A DNA stretch of 13,182 bases from Opitutales bacterium (GTDB lineage: Bacteria > Verrucomicrobiota > Verrucomicrobiia > Opitutales > JAIRKQ01): contig JAIDVZ010000132.1 of assembly GCA_029059365.1 (NCBI GenBank), positions 1 to 13,182 of the forward strand, written 5' to 3'. Numbering within the stretch: position 1 is the first letter of the stretch; every line of letters begins with the position of its first letter. The notes beneath the pieces are model-generated. The model saw nothing but the letters and a program-made list of their open reading frames with translations. It made no database searches and had not been told where the DNA came from. Positions 7,013 to 13,182 of this stretch are shown here, one piece after another. Position numbers and translations under genes: made by a program.

Positions 7013-7780
7013 ATGGTTGAGGACTTTGGAAAGCAATTTACGGTCGCTCGTGAGACACTCGGGCTGTCAATCAAAGATGTTTCTTCGAAAATAAAGATTC
7101 GGGAAGACTATATTTCGGATATCGAGAACAATATTTTTGATTTTCCGTTGCCAAATATTTACATCCGTGGATTTATCCGCAATTACGCACGTTTGCTAAA
7201 ATTGGATGTCGATAAGGTTATGGCGCAATGTCCAGTTAGCGAATTTCAGATAGACGATAATATTAAGCCGCATTCCGGCGATGTTGTTGAGTTCATAAAG
7301 GATGCTGATTACGAGACGAATCATGAACAGCCACAAGCGAGCAAGCTCGGAGAAAAAGTGAAGGGACTATCGAGATCGCTTAGCATGTTTAAGGATAAAG
7401 TTGCATCTTTGCCGCGTAGAACCGTGATTTTCAGTGTATCTGGTCTAGGGGCTGTTCTGCTCATTATTATTGTGGTAATGATTTTTGTTTCCAATAGGGA
7501 CAAGTTCGATATCACCGGTATCGTTCCAACGGAAGCTATGACGATCCCGACGCGATCAATCACATTATCAGCCACGGGAAATGTTAATATTGTCGTGCGA
7601 AATAAAGATACACTTGAAAAGATATATGCCGGTGGACTTGTTTCCGGGACGGTGAAAACAATTGCTTATTATAAACCAATACAAGTGTTTTACGATCGTG
7701 GTGAATACTTGCTCATCCAGCAGGACAACGGGGAAAAAGTATGCCCACAACCAGGTCGTGGCGGAGTCGAGATAAAGTAA
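7013..7780 (+). CDS. RodZ-like membrane protein with cytoplasmic HTH domain
   Basis: A 255-residue protein with RodZ architecture. RodZ links the MreB cytoskeleton to the envelope and sets rod shape; some relatives act in transcription. An Xre-type HTH_25 domain at 5-66 carries LGLSIKDVSSKIKI, YISDIENN and PNIYIRGFIRNYARLL, the last being the hallmark 'vYvrGFlrsYA'. A polar juxtamembrane stretch follows, then a strong membrane segment at about 137-160 and a C-terminal beta domain (about 180-245; ITLSATGNVNIVVRN ... YAGGLVSGTV) resembling the RodZ C-terminal DUF4115 domain. The conserved Trp usual in that domain is not seen. A TTG at 7004 would add three residues. The GGAGA at 7008-7012 abuts the ATG, too close for ideal spacing, so the start is not settled. 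It lies 53 bases after the cysteine-rich membrane protein and 12 bases before gpsA. Confidence 0.82.
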   Translation: MVEDFGKQFTVARETLGLSIKDVSSKIKIREDYISDIENNIFDFPLPNIYIRGFIRNYARLLKLDVDKVMAQCPVSEFQIDDNIKPHSGDVVEFIKDADYETNHEQPQASKLGEKVKGLSRSLSMFKDKVASLPRRTVIFSVSGLGAVLLIIIVVMIFVSNRDKFDITGIVPTEAMTIPTRSITLSATGNVNIVVRNKDTLEKIYAGGLVSGTVKTIAYYKPIQVFYDRGEYLLIQQDNGEKVCPQPGRGGVEIK

Positions 7781-7792
7781 AGTAGGTTTTTT

Positions 7793-8788
7793 ATGAATAT
7801 TACCGTATTTGGGGCAGGTGCCTGGGGAACTTCAGTGGCGGTGTATTGTACCCGTATCGGACATAGCGTTACCCTTGTTCCAAAATTTGAGGAACAGGCA
7901 ACGAGTATGCTGGCCAAGCGCGAAAATGTAGATTTTCTTCCTGGCATCCCATTACCGGATGGTCTGAAGATCACCACAAATGTGGAAGTCGCACTGAGAT
8001 CTGCGCAAGTCGCCTTCATTGGGTGTCCATCAATTGGATTGGTCGATCTTTGCAACGATATTAAGTCCGCTTCCAGTACACTCAAGCAGTTACCAATCTT
8101 GATATCACTGTGTAAAGGCATACAGAGCGAAAAATTAGAAACGGCCTCTGTATTAATAAACAAAATTTTGCCAAATTTTGAATTTTGTGTGCTGTCGGGC
8201 CCTACAAATGCGAAAGAATTTGCGGATGGATATCCAGCGGCGATGGTATTGTCCACATTGTCTGATAAGGCACTTTTATTGCAAAAAGAACTTACGTCTC
8301 AAACGGTCAGAATATACACAAACACCGATGTTTTGGGCGTCGAGCTTGCTGGATGTTTAAAAAATGTTTATGCGATTGGTGCGGGTGCATGTGATGGATT
8401 GAGATTTGGTTATAATACCAAAGCGGCATATTTGACACGTGCCTTACGTGAAATGGTCACAATCGGATGCTCACTTGGAGGAAAAAAAGAAACATTTTAT
8501 GGCCTAAGTGGATTTGGTGATTTCGTTGCAACTTGTATGGGACCGTGGAGCAGAAATCGGACATTCGGGGAGCGTATCGGTGCTGGTGAATCGGTAGATG
8601 AGATTTTTAAGACACAGAAATCAGCAGTTGAGGGGTACAAGACTACGCGTGCATTTTATAATGTCTGTTCAGAGCGTAATATTGATGCTCCAATAATTAG
8701 TGCGATATATGCTGGATTATATGAAAATAAGGATATTCACGACCTTGTACGCATGCTTGCAAATCGTCCGTTGAGATCGGAGATCTAA
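7793..8788 (+). CDS. gpsA: Glycerol-3-phosphate dehydrogenase [NAD(P)+]
   Basis: GpsA reduces dihydroxyacetone phosphate to sn-glycerol-3-phosphate, the backbone of phospholipids, in the cytoplasm. The protein is 331 residues, the usual length. The Rossmann nucleotide motif GAGAWGT is at 7-13. SLCKGI at 105-110 and LSGPTNAKE at 134-142 match the family's 'KGi' and 'sGPsfAkE'. The catalytic lysine is Lys190 in GCLKNVYAIGAGACDGL. The substrate-binding NTKAAYLTRALREM (208-221) and the signature GLSGFGDFVATCMGPWSRNRTFG (237-259, given as positions) are present. The ATG at 7793 has a TAGG six bases upstream, one of the few plausible ribosome binding sites in the window. Only two bases separate its stop from the next start, so it is probably co-transcribed with the downstream reductase. 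I see nothing missing. Confidence 0.96.
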   Translation: MNITVFGAGAWGTSVAVYCTRIGHSVTLVPKFEEQATSMLAKRENVDFLPGIPLPDGLKITTNVEVALRSAQVAFIGCPSIGLVDLCNDIKSASSTLKQLPILISLCKGIQSEKLETASVLINKILPNFEFCVLSGPTNAKEFADGYPAAMVLSTLSDKALLLQKELTSQTVRIYTNTDVLGVELAGCLKNVYAIGAGACDGLRFGYNTKAAYLTRALREMVTIGCSLGGKKETFYGLSGFGDFVATCMGPWSRNRTFGERIGAGESVDEIFKTQKSAVEGYKTTRAFYNVCSERNIDAPIISAIYAGLYENKDIHDLVRMLANRPLRSEI

Positions 8789-8790
8789 AA

Positions 8791-9912
8791 GTGGTGAATA
8801 TATTTAATCGAGAAAATCCCTGTAAGATACGTCTATCAGAACGTGCCCGACTAAGTGGCATAGGCAGTGAAAAAGAGATCTATAAATTGGTTTTCGATGC
8901 GAAGGAATTGGATTACTTGCCGGGTGATTCATTGGCGATTTTTTCAAGAAACGATTTTAATGAAGTTCAGGAAATTTTGGGACTGCTCAATTTAACTGGG
9001 GATGAACGTGTAAGCATTAAGAATGCAACCTTTAGCATCCGCCAAGCGTTAATTGAAAAATACTGTGTGACCCACTTAACTAAGCGATTTTTATCTACTT
9101 TTTGTGAACTTTTAGGTAAATCAGAGAAAGCAATATTTGAAAAAGTTTTTACAGATGACAACGATGGACAATATTCGTTGCTGGAGTTGCTTAAATATTT
9201 CCCTTCCGTGCGTCTTACTCCAGATGAGTTATGCCGATTGTTGAAAAAAAATGCACCACGATTTTATTCAATTGCTTCTGCCAAAGCGCTGCAGAATGAT
9301 AAAATCCATCTACTCGTTAGAACAGTGGGTTATAGAAATTTTTTAGGAAATTTACGATATGGTGTTGTGTCGCACTTTTTAAATTATCGTTTAAAGATCG
9401 GAGAATATGTTGATGCCTATGTATCCCAGTCATCATTTAAGCTCCCGGATGATCCACTTGCGAACATTATCATGGTTGGCCCAGGGACGGGATTAGCACC
9501 GTTTATGAGCTTTTTGTACGATATTGAGTCAAAAAAGAAACAAACTGATATTGGGCAAACATGGCTATTTTTCGGTGATCAGCATGAAGCTACTGATTTT
9601 ATCGAACGCGATGAGCTCACACGTTTATTAAATGAACATGTTCTTACACGTCTTGATCTCGCATTTTCGCGTGACCAGGAAACAAAAATATATGTACAAG
9701 ACCGTATGTGGGAAATGCGTGATGAATTATGGGCATGGTTGGATCAAGGTGCCAGTTTGTACATCTGTGGGAATGCCAGCCATATGGCTATTGATGTCGA
9801 GAAAGTATTAAAAAATATCGCTATTTTCTGTGGTGGACTTACCGATAATTCTGTTGAAGATTGGTTATCTGATCTTCGCTCTAATGGGCGGTATCAAAAA
9901 GATGTATACTAA
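8791..9912 (+). CDS. CysJ-like flavoprotein reductase lacking the flavodoxin domain
   Basis: A 373-residue FAD/NADPH reductase matching the C-terminal two thirds of the sulfite reductase flavoprotein CysJ and cytochrome P450 reductase. Seen motifs are YLPGDSLAIF (42-51), FAD-binding RFYSIAS (157-163), GVVSHFL (191-197), NADPH-binding GPGTGLAPF (230-238), FFGDQHE (260-266), AFSRDQETKIYVQD (291-304), YICGNAS (324-330), and the terminal RYQKDVY, nearly identical to the CysJ end. The N-terminal FMN-binding flavodoxin domain (about 220 residues in CysJ) is absent, and gpsA lies immediately upstream, leaving no room for it. Electrons from NADPH via FAD must therefore pass to a separate acceptor such as a free flavodoxin or a sulfite reductase haemoprotein not in this window. 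The GTG at 8791 has a GGAG eight bases upstream and is preferred over the adjacent GTG at 8794. Confidence 0.87.
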   Translation: MVNIFNRENPCKIRLSERARLSGIGSEKEIYKLVFDAKELDYLPGDSLAIFSRNDFNEVQEILGLLNLTGDERVSIKNATFSIRQALIEKYCVTHLTKRFLSTFCELLGKSEKAIFEKVFTDDNDGQYSLLELLKYFPSVRLTPDELCRLLKKNAPRFYSIASAKALQNDKIHLLVRTVGYRNFLGNLRYGVVSHFLNYRLKIGEYVDAYVSQSSFKLPDDPLANIIMVGPGTGLAPFMSFLYDIESKKKQTDIGQTWLFFGDQHEATDFIERDELTRLLNEHVLTRLDLAFSRDQETKIYVQDRMWEMRDELWAWLDQGASLYICGNASHMAIDVEKVLKNIAIFCGGLTDNSVEDWLSDLRSNGRYQKDVY

Positions 9913-9918
9913 AGATTC

Positions 9919-11136
9919 TTAGTCATATTTTGTTATGAACTTCGTAATTGCCTGATCAAGTAATTCTGCCCCATCCAAAATCTTGATCTCGATCTTTAGG
10001 AAAAATGTTGGCAATGCGCATACGTAGTCTTTAGGGATACGAACAGCGTCTTTTTCGGTAGTGATGACATACTTTGCTTTCTTGTATAATGCGACTGTAA
10101 AAATATGATCAAGCTCATCGCGTGTAAATTTATGATGATCGATGAAACGCTTTTTATACACCAAATTCGCTCCGTTTGATGTTAAAAAATTTTCAAAACT
10201 GTCAGGCATCGCAATTCCGCTAAACGCGCATATTTTTTCATTAGCAACGAGGCTAACATTTTCTTTGTGATCCTCATTGTTGACCTCTGCAAAAAATTTT
10301 GGTCCGTGAAAACATTTTATTATACCGACATTTGGTAAGTATTTGTGAATCGTTTCCACAATATTGGGATCATCTGCGATGTTTGACTTTGTTAGCATCA
10401 CATAAGATGCACGATTTATGTGGTCGATAGGCTCACGTAGTATCCCCCTTGGAAGTAATCTTTTATTACCGAACGGATTTGTTTGATCGATGAGCAAAAT
10501 GTTCATGTGTCCACGCAGAGGCAAATATTGAAATCCGTCGTCTAGTATGAGTAAGTTAGCACCATATTTTTTTATTGCGTATCGCCCGGCCTTGACACGA
10601 TCCTTATCGACAATGACCACAACTCCGGGCAAATTTTTAGCCAACATATAGGGTTCATCCCCAGCACGTTCAGGACCAATAAGGATCCGCTGCCCGTTGC
10701 TCACCACCCGTGGTGGACGTTCTTTAGCATGTGTCAACCATCTAAAAAATGAGCGTATTTTTGATTCCTGTTTGCTTTTATATCCGCGGCTCAGGATCGC
10801 TACTCGGCGTCCGCGCTCATTCAATTCACGTGCAAATTTTTCCACGACTGGTGTTTTCCCAGTCCCTCCAACAGTGAGATTGCCGATCACTATTATTGGA
10901 CAGCCAAGTGGCTGAGATAGAAAAACATTTTTTTTATACAGCCAATACCTCAATCTAACCGCCATTTTAAATATTTTGGACAGTGCCAATAGTGGGAGTG
11001 CGATTGTTTTTGTTACATTATTTACTTTGCGGTCATATAATATATCTGCGCAAAATTTTTCGAATTTACTGATATTATGTACCAGTCTTCGTGAAAACTT
11101 TCTCTCGATATATCGAATTTTTCTGATGATGCGCAT
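9919..11136 (-). CDS. lpxK: Tetraacyldisaccharide 4'-kinase (lipid A biosynthesis)
   Basis: LpxK phosphorylates the 4' position of the tetraacyldisaccharide lipid A precursor at the inner face of the inner membrane, the sixth step of the Raetz pathway. Walker A is GNLTVGGTGKT at 85-95. LSRGYK (115-120), DDGFQYLPLRG (199-209), LLPRGILREP (227-236), FSGIAMPDSFENFL, DHHKFT and ITTEKDAVR are all present. At 405 residues it is longer than E. coli LpxK (328). The extra length is a basic, partly amphipathic N-terminal stretch before the first core strand at about 80, and an insertion at about 122-142 after LSRGYK. The N-terminal stretch could be the membrane-associating helix. Its start overlaps the folA stop by one base (TAATG), so it is translationally linked to thyA and folA. 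It converges on the CysJ-like gene with a 6-base gap and no visible terminator. Confidence 0.94.
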   Translation of the reverse strand: MRIIRKIRYIERKFSRRLVHNISKFEKFCADILYDRKVNNVTKTIALPLLALSKIFKMAVRLRYWLYKKNVFLSQPLGCPIIVIGNLTVGGTGKTPVVEKFARELNERGRRVAILSRGYKSKQESKIRSFFRWLTHAKERPPRVVSNGQRILIGPERAGDEPYMLAKNLPGVVVIVDKDRVKAGRYAIKKYGANLLILDDGFQYLPLRGHMNILLIDQTNPFGNKRLLPRGILREPIDHINRASYVMLTKSNIADDPNIVETIHKYLPNVGIIKCFHGPKFFAEVNNEDHKENVSLVANEKICAFSGIAMPDSFENFLTSNGANLVYKKRFIDHHKFTRDELDHIFTVALYKKAKYVITTEKDAVRIPKDYVCALPTFFLKIEIKILDGAELLDQAITKFITKYD

Positions 11137-11639
11137 TATATCAGTTTCTTGTTGATCATTTTCTCGGTATGAAAAAGTGGATCAGAGTGTATTGTCTCAG
11201 GATTTTGGAAAAAGTTCTTATAATTCGGGAAAAATGCATCTCCTTGGTAATTTTCATTTATGATGCTCAAGTATAACTCTCGGCAAGCCGGTAGCAATAA
11301 CTGATATATGCTTTCTCCTCCGCATACCCAAACTGTCCCATCGAATTGCATGATCTGGTCGACGGAATTAATAACTATCGTACCTTCTATACTGATGTTT
11401 GAGTTTGAGAGTACGATATTTTTTCTCTTTGGAAGAGCGTGTCCAATAGATTGGAATGTTTTGCGCCCCATCAAAACAGACGAATATAGCGTCGTCTTTC
11501 GAAAAAATTGCAACTCAGATGGAATTTTCCATGGAATAGTCCCATTTGCTCCTATCACTCCATTTGGGGACATTGCTGCTATCGCGCGTAAGTCGCACTT
11601 TGTCAATAAGTCGGAAACTAATGCATCTGATAGTTTCAT
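11136..11639 (-). CDS. folA: Dihydrofolate reductase
   Basis: DHFR reduces dihydrofolate to tetrahydrofolate with NADPH, restoring the cofactor that ThyA oxidises. The protein is 167 residues. Motifs: [19 protein letters not shown] (19-37), PSELQFF (40-46), [23 protein letters not shown] (positions 56-78), [15 protein letters not shown] (103-117) and YQGDAFFP (131-138). The active-site acid equivalent to E. coli Asp27 is Glu42, a substitution also found in animal DHFRs. An N-terminal extension of about 16 residues precedes the first core strand. I kept this start because its ATG overlaps the thyA stop in ATGA and lpxK follows in TAATG, the coupled pattern of this operon. The C-terminus is short and diverges from the family after about residue 140. 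Confidence 0.93.
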   Translation of the reverse strand: MKLSDALVSDLLTKCDLRAIAAMSPNGVIGANGTIPWKIPSELQFFRKTTLYSSVLMGRKTFQSIGHALPKRKNIVLSNSNISIEGTIVINSVDQIMQFDGTVWVCGGESIYQLLLPACRELYLSIINENYQGDAFFPNYKNFFQNPETIHSDPLFHTEKMINKKLI

Positions 11640-12433
11640 ACTGCGATTGGTGCTTTTATTGGCGGATAAGGGTTATAATTGGTAAGTTTGAAATCTGAAT
11701 ATTGAAAAGAGTCAATATTTTTTACTTCGCTATTAATCTCCATCCTTGGAAGTTCGCGTGGGGTTCGGGAAATTTGTTCTCTTACCTGTTCAATATGGTT
11801 TTTGTAAATATGAAGATCACCAAACGTATGAACAAACTCTTTTGGCTTCAGACCACATACCTGAGCGACCATCATGGTCAATAGTGAATAAGAGGCGATA
11901 TTGAACGGAACTCCTAGAAAAAGATCAGCGCTACGTTGGTATAATTGGCAGCTAAGCTCACCTTTTGTTGAGACGTAAAATTGAAACAGCGCATGGCATG
12001 GTGGAAGTGCCATTTTACGGGTATCTGCCGGATTCCATGCGGATACGATATGTCTGCGACCATATGGATCGTTTTTGATATCATCGATTACGTTTTTAAT
12101 TTGATCGATTATCGTTCCATCTGGAGAGCGCCATTTACGCCATTGTGCTCCGTATACCGGTCCGAGCTCCCCATCAACATCTGCCCATTCGTTCCATATT
12201 TTTACTCCGTGCTCTTGCAGATATTTTATATTGGTTGATCCTTGGAGGAACCATAGCAGCTCATATATTATGGATTTCAGGTGTACCTGTTTTGTGGTTA
12301 ATAATGGAAAATTTTTGCTTATATCAAACCGTAATTGGGCCCCAAATAACCCGATTACACCTACTCCTGTCCGATCTGGCCGTTCTTCACCGTATTCCAG
12401 TACATGCTGCAAAAGTTCGAGATAATTCCGCAT
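11636..12433 (-). CDS. thyA: Thymidylate synthase
   Basis: ThyA methylates dUMP to dTMP using methylene-tetrahydrofolate, releasing dihydrofolate for the adjacent FolA. The protein is 265 residues, against 264 in E. coli, and is strongly conserved. The phosphate-binding Arg is in PDRTGVGV (19-26). The catalytic Cys146 lies in [12 protein letters not shown] (143-154). [20 protein letters not shown] (166-185) carries the nucleotide-binding Asp and Asn, and GDLHIYKNH is at 205-213. The protein ends in KAPIAV, the usual family terminus. It is the first gene of the thyA-folA-lpxK set: 56 bases separate it from the glycosyltransferase stop, and its own stop overlaps folA. No strong Shine-Dalgarno or obvious promoter boxes are seen in that gap, so transcription may start in the gap or further upstream. 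Confidence 0.98.
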   Translation of the reverse strand: MRNYLELLQHVLEYGEERPDRTGVGVIGLFGAQLRFDISKNFPLLTTKQVHLKSIIYELLWFLQGSTNIKYLQEHGVKIWNEWADVDGELGPVYGAQWRKWRSPDGTIIDQIKNVIDDIKNDPYGRRHIVSAWNPADTRKMALPPCHALFQFYVSTKGELSCQLYQRSADLFLGVPFNIASYSLLTMMVAQVCGLKPKEFVHTFGDLHIYKNHIEQVREQISRTPRELPRMEINSEVKNIDSFQYSDFKLTNYNPYPPIKAPIAV

Positions 12434-12489
12434 ACCAACTAAGTAATATTTTTAGAAATTTGATCGATATAAAAATGAAAATTTAGGGC

Positions 12490-13182
12490 CTAAATCTCGT
12501 TGAATTTATTTGAAATTTGTATGAACTTTCCTTGCAATGCAGCTTCGTGTGCGTACCGCCACCATATTGCAAAAAAATCGTTGAATGGTTGGTTCCATGG
12601 TTTCTCCATTGCATAATGGATGATAACAGGGGATGTGATGATTGCTTCGAGCTGCTGTGCCGTGTACTCGGCCTGGTCAAGCTTTTCCTTAACGACACTG
12701 ATAAAATTTGGCATAAAATTGTAAGCTAAATCTATGCATTTTATATGCCCATTACATGCAATATTGATAATATCTTGATCGTGATATGGGTATGATGATT
12801 TATCGTCGATCCCGTGCTGAACCATGAATTTAAATTTTTCATTAATTTTGTGCTTACGAATTAGTTCAAGGTTCATGACCAACACTCCGCCATTTACGTA
12901 ATTTGAAAAATCTAGCAAATCAGAAATTTTATCGATTTTTTGAGGTAAGAAATTCCAGTACATTTTTTCATACGTGAATATGCTTGGCAGATCTTTTACC
13001 CCGGCGATGTAGTTATCTCCTAAGTCGATGTTGTAGAGCTCAGTGAGGTCAGATAAAACAATAACATCTGCATCGAGATATATACATTTTTGGCATTGTG
13101 GTATCATGTCAGCGGCCAATAAGCGGTAATACGTTGCGATCGATGCATCGTCATCGACAGGATTAAGCATTTTATCATCGAT
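12490..13182 (-). CDS. Family 8 glycosyltransferase (LgtC/RfaJ-like), N-terminus off the right edge
   Basis: The frame is open to the window edge; an internal Met at 13170 is not the likely true start because the N-terminal part of the GT8 fold (about 60-80 residues) is missing. GT8 enzymes transfer galactose or glucose from UDP-sugars, retaining configuration, often onto lipopolysaccharide core. Counted from that Met, YYRLLAAD (14-21) precedes YLDADVIVLSDLTELY (31-46), with the metal-binding DAD (DxD). VNGGVLVMNLELIR (91-104) and HDQDIIN (129-135) match the family, and the C-terminal IIHYAMEKPWN carries the late metal-ligand His and KPW motif. All recognised motifs are intact. It is on the same strand as thyA-folA-lpxK, with a 56-base gap. 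The acceptor cannot be deduced; a lipopolysaccharide role is suggested by family and by lpxK nearby. Confidence 0.88.
   Translation of the reverse strand: MDDKMLNPVDDDASIATYYRLLAADMIPQCQKCIYLDADVIVLSDLTELYNIDLGDNYIAGVKDLPSIFTYEKMYWNFLPQKIDKISDLLDFSNYVNGGVLVMNLELIRKHKINEKFKFMVQHGIDDKSSYPYHDQDIINIACNGHIKCIDLAYNFMPNFISVVKEKLDQAEYTAQQLEAIITSPVIIHYAMEKPWNQPFNDFFAIWWRYAHEAALQGKFIQISNKFNEI

Noticed and set aside
7690..8256. 188-codon open frame antisense to gpsA
   Set aside because: gpsA motifs are unambiguous; the antisense frame looks like a shadow of conserved coding sequence.
12434..12489. Possible terminator or riboswitch upstream of thyA
   Set aside because: The gap is 56 AT-rich bases without a stable stem or conserved aptamer-like pattern; too short for a known folate or purine riboswitch.
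1..13182. CRISPR arrays, tRNA or rRNA genes, IS elements, att sites, toxin-antitoxin or phage genes
   Set aside because: No spaced direct repeats, cloverleaf sequences, transposase or integrase motifs were seen; nearly all the window is accounted for by the listed genes.

Overview
This is a gene-dense, AT-rich window from a Gram-negative bacterium. An LpxK lipid A kinase and an LgtC/RfaJ-type glycosyltransferase imply an outer membrane with lipopolysaccharide. An ExeA-type ATPase and a RodZ-like protein fit a cell with an envelope-spanning secretion or pilus system and an MreB-type cytoskeleton. Most start codons lack a clear Shine-Dalgarno sequence. A tyrosine-phosphatase/RpiB fusion and a CysJ-like reductase without a flavodoxin domain suggest the Verrucomicrobiota (perhaps Opitutae) to me, but that is inference from memory and untested. 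There are no rRNA, tRNA, IS, CRISPR or phage genes, and no gene-free stretch longer than about 110 bases.

Layout. (1) Positions 1-2714, minus strand: a coupled operon read right to left as ruvA, a degenerate RluA-family protein, an LMW-PTP/RpiB fusion, and malQ, which runs off the left edge. Junctions are 4-bp ATGA overlaps or a gap of a few bases. (2) Positions 2823-9912, plus strand: glycogen phosphorylase, diverging from ruvA across about 108 bases; a short ExeA ATPase; a membrane protein with a cysteine-rich C-terminus; a RodZ-like HTH/membrane protein; gpsA; and the CysJ-like reductase. (3) Positions 9919-12433, minus strand: thyA, folA and lpxK, read right to left with overlapping stops and starts. 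It converges on the reductase with a 6-base gap. (4) Positions 12490-13182, minus strand: a family 8 glycosyltransferase whose N-terminus lies off the right edge.

How the genes fit together. GlgP and MalQ are the two usual enzymes for breaking down glycogen or maltodextrin; here they flank a DNA-repair and RNA-modification-type operon on opposite strands. RpiB feeds pentose phosphates. ThyA and FolA form the thymidylate/folate cycle (ThyA makes dihydrofolate, FolA reduces it). GpsA supplies glycerol-3-phosphate for phospholipids; LpxK and the glycosyltransferase serve lipopolysaccharide. The least ordinary parts are the pseudouridine-synthase-like protein that has lost its catalytic motif, the phosphatase/isomerase fusion, the reduced ExeA module beside a RodZ-like protein, the orphan flavodoxin-less reductase, and the divergent MalQ N-terminus. 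I see no clear candidate for an entirely new defence or mobile system.
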